Source: Heterobasidion occidentale
Lineage: Eukaryota > Basidiomycota > Agaricomycetes > Russulales > Bondarzewiaceae
Direction: 5' to 3'
DNA: 64,000 nucleotides
Assembly: GCA_039111635.1 (NCBI GenBank)
Contig: JBCAQO010000011.1
Coordinates: 434,001 to 498,000, forward strand
The translations under genes and the position numbers were made by a program. Below the pieces are notes generated by a model. That model worked only from the letters and a program-made list of their open reading frames with translations, searched no databases and was not told the DNA's origin. Position 1 is the first letter of the stretch. Each line of letters opens with the position of its first letter. This document shows, in pieces, positions 55,770 through 64,000 of the stretch.

Positions 55770-56530
55770 CAGCTCAGAATGGCTCATAGCCCCTTTTCCA
55801 GTACCACATCGGGGTCGCGTCAATCTCCAGCTCCTCCTTGATAATATCAATGACCCACCTCACTTTCGTCATTATACTGATATTTCTTGTATGAATAGAG
55901 AGCAAGGAGCATCTCGTATTGTGAGGACCAAGGGCGGCGGTAGAACTGCCGCAAGTCGAGGATTCTTATCCTCAAGTGTCTGATAATTATAAGATAAGCC
56001 ACTATAGGACGAGTGATGGGTTCATCGAGAGCCCATGGAGCCCGGACGTTGCGAATTCCACGAGCTGATAGTAGATAACCCCGAGACCGAAGTTGAGGAT
56101 GACAGCTGATGACGGACGTCTTGGTGATCGCTGCATCGTATTGAGCATGGTCCAGGGAGTTGTTCCATAGGGGCATACTGGCTCATTTCTTTTCGGGATC
56201 TCTAAAATGTGTTCATAAAGTCAGATTGAAGATGAGAAAGGAAGGACGAAGAACCTGCTGTCGGGCTAGCGCCGTGCAGAGTCAATTTCCAGCCATTCAT
56301 CTCACTGAGATTGGGTTTTCTCCAACGTCGCGCTCGCGCTCATTCATATAGCCCGACGAGTCTTCATCTTCTTCAATGTCGGGCGTGATGATTTCAGGCA
56401 TCACTGACGTGGGCATCTCAGCTCTGCCGAATGCCGATGCGGCGATGTGCAGTGAATTGGACCTCCGAAAAGAAGTTTGACTTCCGAATTCCTTCCTCCG
56501 CTTCACAGCCTCATAGGTCTCACCGTCCAC
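55770..56530 (-). pseudogene. Orphan-family gene copy 3
   Basis: Reads leftward: MPEIITPDIEEDEDSSGYMN (near 56,400), NLSEMNGWKLTLHGASP, then MEQLP, the KRDIRAP-like NVRAPWALDEPITRPIVAYL and YRRPWSSQYEMLLALYSY. Several frame changes and a shortened C-terminus. Head-to-head with the peptidase gene. Confidence 0.5.
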
Positions 56531-56595
56531 AACGGCTCCCTGAGTCCTTAAATTGCTTTCGCTTGTCAGCGTTCGACATACAGAGTGCAGTCAAG

Positions 56596-58589
56596 ATGGC
56601 TTACCCCAGTTCGCATACCTGACTGGCAGTGTCAGAGACCACTGACAGATCTGTCGTATAGGTCGAAAACATGCTACCAAGACGCTAGAGAAGCTGGCGG
56701 ACCTGCTCGCCGCTGAAGAGAGGGACAGGGTAAGTATTCGCCGTCTTTACCGCCTGGCCTGCACTTACACTCCCTGTCGTAAATCAGCCCCAGGTTATTC
56801 TCCTGGCAGGTGAAGTAACTCCATATCGAAATGATACCGACAGAGAGATGCCCTTCCGGCAGGTAGTATATCGGCCTCGTTTCGTGTCACAATCTAATAG
56901 CGCTCCAGGAATCTAATTTCTTCTATCTGTCGGGCTGCACTGTGCCGTCCTCCTACCTTCTCCTCATGACGTCCTCCGCCGCGCTGGAATCGTCTTCCAT
57001 CACTCTGTTCATACCGAAAGCCGAACCCGTAGACCTCATGTGGTCTGTCCCTCCCCCATCCTTGATGCCGCACGCGAAATCCACGACGCATCAGTAGTCT
57101 TGCATACATCGGATCTGTCGAAGGCGCTTGTCGATGCCCTCACCGCCTTTCCCAATGCCCTGATACACACGCTCCCGTCCAAGTCACCCCTCTTTCCGGA
57201 GCTTCCAGAGGCGCTGATCAAAACGGCTTCAGAGAGCGCAACCGTGACAGACGCATATCTCTTGCCCGCACTCCATCGCGCAAGACTTCTCAAGACGGAT
57301 GAGGAGATAGAGAAGATACGCAAAGCTAACGCGATCAGCTCAAGGGCTCATGAAGTTGTGATGCGCGTGTTAGGAAATGGGGTGCGGGGCTTGGAGAAGG
57401 AGACGGGGGCAGGGGTCGACAGGCCTCTTCTGCCCGGCGAGTGGCTGATCGAGAAAGAGGCGGAGGCAGAAGCCATTTTTGTCGCATCATGCAGACGCGA
57501 AGGGTGCGTTTTGCTCTTGGTACTCGTTTTCAAATTCTAGAAACCCTTTTTATCTTGCAGCGCCGTTCACCAAGCGTACCTCCCGATCGTCGCAGCCTCG
57601 ACTCGCGCTTCGACCCTTCACTATTGCTGTAACGATAAAGAGTTTGCGTGGGGACCTGTGAAACCTCATGATCATCATAACAAGAACGAGTTTGCCCATG
57701 GCGGTGCACGTGATTTGCAGCCCCAGGTTCTGCTCATTGATGCAGGCTGTGAATGGGAGTGCTATGCCTCAGACAGTGAGTTCTTTCTTCACCATTTGCA
57801 TATTGACTTTGACCACAGATGTGTTATGGTAGTTACACGCACTATGCCTGTTGGAATGGTGGCAAATTTACGCCAGAGGCTAAGGCAATCTATGAGCTTG
57901 TTCTCGAGATGCAGAAGGTAGCGACGCGGCTGCTCGATCAATTTGACAAGGGTATCTGATGTATCATCTTTCAGCTCTCGATGGCTCTCCTCAGGCCCGG
58001 CTTGCACTGGGATGCTGTTCAGTTGCTCTGCCATCGTACTCTCGTTCAGGGTTTCCAACGTCTAGGCATATTCAAGTCTCCCAACTCCCCCGGGTCGGGA
58101 TCCTGGAATTCTGAGGAGGCGATCCTGGCGTCTGGTGTTAGCAGCGCATTTTTCCCGCACGGGCTTGGCCACTCGCTCGGAATGGACGTACACGACGTGC
58201 CGAGCGCTAGCAAGCCAGATGTTAATCACACTATCGACAAAGGGGTCGCGCTTGGCCATGAGGATTTCTACACATATCTCAGGTTACGGCTGCCGCTGGA
58301 GGAAGGGATGGTCGTTGTACGTGCCTCCCGATTTGCTTGCTTGGGATTGAGCATCTGAATGTTACCCATCTCCGACAGACTGTCGAGCCAGGGTGCTTTC
58401 TCGCCACACCTCTTAGCACCCGTACGTGATTCGAAGCACATCGACCATGAAGTGCTTAAGCGTTACGAGGGCGTGGGTGGCGTGCGGATTGAGGACGTCG
58501 TCGTAATCACGAAAGACGGATACGAAAATCTGACCACGGTCAAGAGCGATGTCGAATGGGTTGAAGGGGTGTGTTCGGGAAAGCTTTAA
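56596..58589 (+). pseudogene. Xaa-Pro dipeptidase/aminopeptidase (M24B), three frame breaks as read
   Basis: ATG 56596 (MAYPS, 13-nt exon with weak GTTCGC donor) joins RKHATKTLEKLADLLAAEER. AMP_N domain: VILLAGEVTPYRNDTDREMP, ESNFFYLSGCTVPSSYLLL. M24 catalytic domain: [35 protein letters not shown] and ITRTMPVG (metal Asp pair), HGLGHSLGMDVHD (His), TVEPGCF and GGVRIEDVVV (Glu pair). All metal ligands are present. The frame breaks near 57,063 (ttgatg; expected ttggatg), 57,857 (ggaatgg; expected ggaaatgg) and 58,397. The enzyme would cleave X-Pro dipeptides in the cytosol. Either a young pseudogene or an intact gene with sequence errors. Confidence 0.75.
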
Positions 58590-58967
58590 GGCTTGTATGT
58601 AGGATTGTCTCCAAGTTGATCGCGCAGAAGATGTACGACGAAGTGTACGAACGCAAGGTGAGAGGGCGTGCTGCTTTAGGGCTCGGAGCTGAATAAGAAA
58701 GCCAGTTTCCCGGTGTTTGCGTCTGCGTCGCCCCCACTCCAGAAACCACCATATGTGGCTCCTGGCAATTTTGAACCAGGCCCATGCTTGTCTCATTCCA
58801 ACTCATTTCTTCTAAAAGTATGATGTTTGCTCGTCCCACTGGCGGAAGCGCTCGGAACATCTGTGTGACGGAAGGTCTCGGAGTTGAAATTTGAAAGTGC
58901 ACCAATCGATCACGAGGCCATTCTTGTCTCCGTGGTTGAAGTGGGCCACTCTGGTTAACAGCTCGTC
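58590..58967. other. Intergenic: peptidase 3' end and PP2C promoter
   Basis: 378 bp; a cctggcaattttgaaccagg hairpin near 58,765 but no tRNA fold or gene. Confidence 0.4.
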
Positions 58968-60390
58968 ATGTCGACTCTGAACGATGTCCGCGAAGAACTT
59001 TCTGCACTATGCGAGAGCAGAAAGCAGGAATCTTTAGGTATTCATACAGTCACATTCCAACCACTTCGTTCTCGCGTCAGCGAGGATCGTATGGTGACGG
59101 AGGAATGGAATATACTGGGACAACAATGGCTATTTGTGGCAGTGCTAGATGGTATAACGGCTTATATGTGTTATGAGATCCAACTCACAACTCTGTCTAC
59201 TAGGTCACGGAGGAACTGCCGCCGTCGAGCATACAGTAAACGTGTTACCAACACGTGTCCGCACAGCATTACATCTCCTTGTTCAACATCATCTACAAGG
59301 CAAACTAGACCGCCGTAATAATGGAGATGGACAGCTTGTGTCTGTCATGTTACGCGAAGTGATCGAAAAATATGACAGGAGCATAGGCGAGGCTGTGAAG
59401 AGCATATGTCGCAAGCCGCATCGTCTTACAGAGGAGGCTGTTCGGACGTTGATCGATGAACACTTAGAGATCTTGCAGCGTGCTTACAGCGGTACGACCC
59501 TTTCCGCCGTCCTGGTGAACATCAGCGAACGGCTTATGTGGGCTGTGGGCGTTGGCGACTCCACTGTTGGTGAGTATCTAGTGTCTGTGCAGAAGCTATA
59601 CTCAGACATCAGAGTGTTTGCAGCGCTCAGTACACTGGGCACTGACGGAAAGCGCAGTTTTGAACGACTGGCTGACCGCATTCTCCGAAGAATCCATTGG
59701 AGTACTTTCGGGTGGCCATGGCGCATCCGGCGACTGAAAAGGAGGTCTTGATCGAGGACCGGCTCCTTGGATCCCTTGCCATGACAAGAGGTCAGTGTGG
59801 GCTTCCAGATTCTTGCTTTGGGTCAACATACTTTGCTCACCACCTATCTGGATAGCTATTGGGGATTTTGAGCTTAAGCTTCGTCGAACGTATTTGAGTC
59901 ACCTACTCCGTTTCGTGCCCACTACTTCTACGACACCTCCTGAAGAAGTGATTCCACGAATCATGACGCCACCTTATTTGATCGTGGAACCAGCGGTGCG
60001 CTTCATTGACCTGCAGCCTCACTGCGAAGCCCAGGCCGACCCCATCGTGATGTTATTCTCCGATGGCGTCGACTGTCTCGTCGATGGATGTTTCAACTTC
60101 AGCCCGGATGTCCACAGAAAACTTAATCCTTGTCAGGTGGTTGCCGCTCTTCTGCAAGACGATGTCGATTCATTCTCGAAGAGGCGCTTGAACACAAGGT
60201 GGAACTGCGGTGGACTGGTCCTAATGGAAATAAGGCTGTTGATGTTCTCGGCAACCTCTTAGGAGGTACAAATGTGGACAAATTGAAGATGGTAATGGAT
60301 CAGGAGATCTTGGTCGATAGGACCGCAACGTCCGGTTTCTATATTGACGACGTTTCTATCATCATTTTCGAATTGTCCAAAGCAACCTGA
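58968..60390 (+). pseudogene. PP2C-type protein phosphatase, copy 1, two frameshifts
   Basis: ATG 58968 (MSTLNDVREELSAL). PPM motifs: FVAVLDGHGGTAAVEH (split by an intron 59152-59203), GTTLSAVLVNISERL, WAVGVGDSTV, AIGDFELKLR, PPYLIVEPAVRF, LFSDGVDCLVDG, VSIIIFELSKAT at the C-terminus. It resembles pyruvate-dehydrogenase-phosphatase-like PP2Cs. Relative to copy 2 a T is missing near 59,678 (gaccgc versus gacctgc) and a base near 60,172, each shifting frame. The metal-binding Asp residues (DGHGG, SDG) are kept. Confidence 0.75.
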
Positions 60391-61298
60391 AGTGACCGCT
60401 CGAACTAGCACTGATGTACGCAGGTTTCCAATGCCGAGAAATACATCATCTTTCTCCTTAACCCTGCCATTCTGTAGCTCATTCAGCTTCAGCTTCTTTC
60501 TTTTCAAGCCTGATCTCGGCTACTTCAGTGCGATTAGACATCACCCTTATTGAATATCTAAGCCTTTTGTCTTTTGCCCTCTCCGCTTCTGTTCAGGCTT
60601 CCGGACTCGATCCTTGGGTATGTATATATTTTACTTGCGCCATTTTGAACTGGTACCTCTTGTATCTCGGCGGATCAATTTCGTTTGTGCCTTAGAAAGC
60701 CTTAGAGGACAAGATCAACAATTGCATACATAGCTCTCTGCGAAATACCAATGGCTTGAGGCTTTGAGGTCAGAAATCTGTTTGAGACTTTCAAAAAATG
60801 GTGATCACTTTCATGCAGCTGGTCCACGAGCAATTGATGATAAACAACCTAAGTTCAGTCGAACCCGTTTTCAAAACAGGGAAGGTTTTCGTTTCGCTAT
60901 CGAGTCAATCTACGTTCATGTTATATCTTCGATCATTTGTGGCTCCCTAATGAATATTGTTGATTGGCTGCACAATGTACACATCGCACGGCCACGATGG
61001 CTGCAACTTGCAATAGGAGTGCTGAGGTCCGGATAGATGACACTAGACTGACATTGAACCACTATCCTCACAGACACGCTGCATTTCATATTATCATACA
61101 CGAGGATACGAGGAGAACAAAACAAAACGACACTCCGGAGGGATGTTTGGGAGAAGAATCAAAAATGACGTGGTAGCGGAATACATCGGCGTCTGGTCAA
61201 GTAAGGGCAAGGACGTTTGAATAAAGACCGTCTTTCCTATTTTACGTCGAAAAGATCAGCATTCATTGAGATCCAGTATGTAGGCGCACAACCTACCA
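60391..61298. other. Intergenic
   Basis: About 900 bp; short frames only, nothing supportable. Confidence 0.4.
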
Positions 61299-61592
61299 TT
61301 AACACTTCGACCTGTGCCTGCGCTTAATGAGAACATGTCTCTTCTCATTCTTGGGGACCTGGGGAGGATTTCCACCTGTGGGTAGAGACCCGTAGCGCAC
61401 GATGCGTCCAGCGGTAGGGATGCCGGCTGGAGGCGCAGGGAATTCAGAGAGGGATGGCGTACTGCCTACGGAATTGGTAGAATTTGACCCGGCAGGGGTT
61501 ATAGGCGGAGATGTAATGACTGTGGAAGCCGTACTGGGCGTCGACGAAGGCGAGCCAGAAGAAGAGGCAGAAGAATCCGAGTTGTTCGACAT
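61299..61592 (-). CDS. Small Ser/Pro/Thr-rich protein, unknown function
   Basis: 97 residues from ATG 61592 (MSNNSDSSASSSGSP), stop TAA 61299-61301. The low-complexity N-terminal two thirds lead to GRIVRYGSLPTGGNPPQVPK and a basic end IKRRHRSKC. A TATAAAAG box lies 45 bp upstream, supporting transcription. No domain recognised and no signal peptide. Confidence 0.55.
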   Translation of the reverse strand: MSNNSDSSASSSGSPSSTPSTASTVITSPPITPAGSNSTNSVGSTPSLSEFPAPPAGIPTAGRIVRYGSLPTGGNPPQVPKNEKRHVLIKRRHRSKC

Positions 61593-61636
61593 AATACTCA
61601 AGGATGCGTGTTTGCAGATAGGAGGTACTCAACAGG

Positions 61637-61644
61637 CTTTTATA
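61637..61644 (-). promoter_or_regulatory. TATA box of the small Ser-rich gene
   Basis: TATAAAAG on the minus strand, 45 bp before ATG 61592. Confidence 0.55.
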
Positions 61645-62415
61645 TCGTCGGAAGATCACACCCTACACGATATGTCATAGTAGTGACAAGATATTATGCA
61701 GAGTTCTTCTATGTCAGATTTTCCACTTGGAGATTCGTAGGATTCGGTGCCGTGTGAGATACAGGCCGTAAGCATCCTTGAAGGTTGCGGCTACTATCCA
61801 ACCACTCGGAGCAAGGTCAATCTGATTAATCTCCATCGACACACGATAGATCAGCGCTAATCAAAATCTGTCGAAGAGCAACTTCTTCCATGAGCAGAAT
61901 GTAACGGCTAATCGAAGGGCCATGCCTGATATTACCGGTTAGGTGCCATATATTTGGAGACCACCGGTGGAGGCTCCTTTCTATCACGTCAATAGTATCT
62001 CGAGAGACCTACGTGTCCTGAGCGGTACGATCTCCTGAGATAGAGATGAAGGTGTCCGTCGGAGTAGAGTTTGACGGCCCGAATATGCTTTAAGGTAGCG
62101 GCGTTTTCAAGGAAGCCACAGCCCTCAGCGTTCCCGAGTTACGACCTACGTCAAGGGCTGCCTGTTGATTCCCATGTGGAGGGTTAGTCCGCATTTGAGT
62201 TCCTGCGCAGAAGTTGTACAGAAAGGATACGATGACCACAAACCTTCAATGATGACGTGTAGTTATGACTGTATTCAGCTACTTGTCTATATTGCGAGAA
62301 GACCACGCGCTGTAAAAATGTTAGTTATTGTTCAGTAGTGAAGTAGACGTGCAACGTCCACGCGTCAACGCGTCAACGGTCAACGTTGAACTGGTGAGAC
62401 CCTGTGAGACCTGCT

Positions 62416-62440
62416 GTCGGGAGTTCCGGAAGTTCCCGAC
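62416..62440. promoter_or_regulatory. Near-palindromic site upstream of PP2C copy 2
   Basis: Dyad centred on TTCCGGAA with arms GTCGGGA/TCCCGAC, about 140 bp before the ATG. A possible zinc-cluster factor site; no direct evidence. Confidence 0.3.
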
Positions 62441-62578
62441 ACGTCGGAAGCGTTCCGGAGCCAAAACTTCACAACATGGACAACAAGCGTCGATGTCTAC
62501 TGCTCAGTGCTCGAGCATTCGAGCATTAAGCCATTCTTTGTCCTTTGACTTAGGCTCAAGTGAGCTACTCTGGGTATC

Positions 62579-63976
62579 ATGTCGACTTTAGATGAGCTTC
62601 GTGGAGAACTCGCCGAATTCTACGCAGATAGAAAGCTAGACACTCTGGGAGTCCATGCCGTCACATCCAGCCACTTCGATCTCGCATCAACGAAGATCGT
62701 TTGGTGACGGAAGAATGGAATATACTGGGACAACAATGGCTGTTTCTGGCAGTACTAGACGGTATGTTGGCTATCAATACTCATGGCTTTCTCTCTAGGT
62801 CACGGAGGAACTGCCGCAGTCCAGCATACGGTAAACATATTACCAGCACGTATCCGCACAGCGTTGCATCTTCTCATTCAGCACCATTTCCGAGGCCGAC
62901 TAGACCGCAATAATTCTGGGAATGGGGCACTTGTCTCTATGATGCTACGAGAAGAAATAGAGAAATTTGACAGAAGTATAGGCGAAGCTGTGAAGAGCAT
63001 ATGTCGCAAGCCGCATCGTCTTACAGAGGATGCTGCTTGATCATTGGTCCAAGACCACATGGAAGTCTTGCAACGTGCTCACAGTGGTACGACCCTTGCT
63101 GCCGTCCTGGTGAACGTCAGTGAACAACTTATGTGGGCTGTGGGCGTTGGCGACTCTACCGTTGGTGCGTATTGAGTGTCTGTGTGAAAGCTATACTCAC
63201 ACATGAGAGTGTTTGCAGCACTTAGTACACTGGGCACTGACGGAAAGCGTAGCTTTGAGCGACTGGCTGACCTGCATTCTCCGAAGAATCCATTGGAGTA
63301 CTTTCGGGTGGCCATGGCGCATCCGGCGACTGAAAAGGAGGTCTTGATCGAGGACCGGCTACTGGGTTCCCTTGCCATGACAAGAGGTTAGCAGGGTCCC
63401 TCATAACATCATCCAGTGAACATGCTTTACCCACCAACCCGAGCAGCCATCGGAAATTTCAAGCTTAAATTTCATCAAGCATATTTGAGCCATCTTCTCC
63501 GTTTTGTGCCCACTACTGCCCAGACGCCTCCCGAAAAAGTGATCCCGCGGATCATGACACCACCTTACCTGATCGTGGAACCATCAGTGCGCTTTATTGA
63601 CCTGCAGCTCTACAGCACAGCCGAGCCTACTGTCATGTTGTTCTCCGACGGTGTCGATTGTCTCGTCGATGGATATTTCAACTTCAGCCCGGATGTTCAG
63701 AGAAAATCGAATCCATGCCAAGTAGTTGCCGCCCTCCTCCAAGATAATATCGATCCATTTGTCGAGGAGGCGCTTGAGCACAAGGCGGAATTGCGATGGA
63801 CCGGTCTTAATGGAAATAAGGCTGTTGATGTTCTCGGAAACCTCTTGGGAGGTACGAATGTTGACAAATTGAAGATGGTAATGGATCAGGAGATCTTGGC
63901 TGATACAACCGAACAGTCCAGTTTCTACATTGACGACGTTTCCATCATTATTTTCGAAGTGTCCAAAGCATCCTGA
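62579..63976 (+). pseudogene. PP2C-type protein phosphatase, copy 2, stop and frameshift
   Basis: ATG 62579 (MSTLDELRGELAEF). Same exon plan as copy 1; 62806 onward reads GHGGTAAVQHTVNILPARIR. It keeps GTTLAAVLVNVSEQL, WAVGVGDSTVG, AIGNFKLKFHQAY, PPYLIVEPSVRF and LFSDGVDCLVDG, and an open C-terminal exon (about 63,451-63,976) where copy 1 is shifted. It has a base missing near 62,667 (acatcc; copy 1 acattcc) and an in-frame TGA at 63038-63040, so it is disabled in different places from copy 1. Confidence 0.75.
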
Positions 63977-64000
63977 CGTGGCCGCTCCAAATAGTACTGA

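Larger units (their letters stand above)
61593..62578. other. Intergenic: divergent promoters
   Basis: Nearly 1 kb between the divergent Ser-rich and PP2C copy 2 genes. Near the right end are two ACGCGT motifs in a cgcgtcaa repeat (62,360-62,390) and a 25-bp near-palindrome (62416-62440). Confidence 0.45.

Noticed and set aside
58740..58800. tRNA-like hairpin with GGTTCAAAATT on the minus strand
   Set aside because: The T loop would be 10 nt, no acceptor or anticodon arm pairs, and the B box is non-canonical.
1..64000. CRISPR arrays, rRNA genes, riboswitches
   Set aside because: No regularly spaced short repeats, rRNA core sequences or riboswitch folds were seen; the genome is eukaryotic.

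Overview
The window is nuclear DNA of a filamentous basidiomycete, almost certainly an agaricomycete. Genes are cut by many introns of about 50-90 bp with GTRNGY donors, CTGAC-type branch points and YAG acceptors. The gene families (F-box proteins, P450s, lactose-permease-type sugar transporters, Gag-like proteins of tyrosine-recombinase retrotransposons) are typical of that group. The first ~5.8 kb is strikingly GC-rich; the rest is near balanced. There are no bacterial-type operons.

Layout. 1-11,444 holds four minus-strand genes with clean reading frames: the N-terminus of a Cch1-type calcium channel (runs off the left edge), a cytochrome P450 (10 exons), an MFS sugar transporter split by about 33 introns, and an epsin (ENTH, UIM, NPF motifs). 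A plus-strand tRNA-Gly(TCC) follows. 11,850-21,093 holds a small Cys-rich protein gene, an ASXH/DEUBAD-like gene, an F-box gene, an FAD-dependent oxidoreductase gene, and remnants of a nuclease-like gene and an F-box gene. A run of exactly 100 N (21,094-21,193) comes next, and then 21,194-31,666 repeats 10,584-21,093 almost base for base. I read this as two overlapping contigs placed end to end, so genes in this block are listed twice but probably exist once. The right-hand copy is usually the better one.

31,344-37,414 is an older, genuine tandem duplicate of the F-box 3' end - FAD enzyme - nuclease-like unit. It carries a TA-flanked inverted-repeat transposon, an intact FAD paralogue and a full-length nuclease-like gene. 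38,331-41,489 is a 3.16-kb inverted-repeat element with a perfect 7-bp target duplication and a GC-rich minisatellite core; it sits inside a member of an orphan gene family. 42,458-54,498 is a minus-strand Ty1/copia element with matching 301-bp LTRs. Inside it, at 44,717-51,428, lies a complete Ngaro-like tyrosine-recombinase retrotransposon with A1-B1A2-B2 split direct repeats. Two more damaged members of the orphan family follow, then a frameshifted Xaa-Pro peptidase gene, and two PP2C phosphatase paralogues (each with different lesions) on either side of a small Ser-rich gene.

Many frame breaks to the right of 11 kb are single missing bases in or next to short homopolymers, so part of the apparent decay may be sequence error. 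Exon boundaries were worked out by eye from reading frame, splice signals and family knowledge; no search was run.
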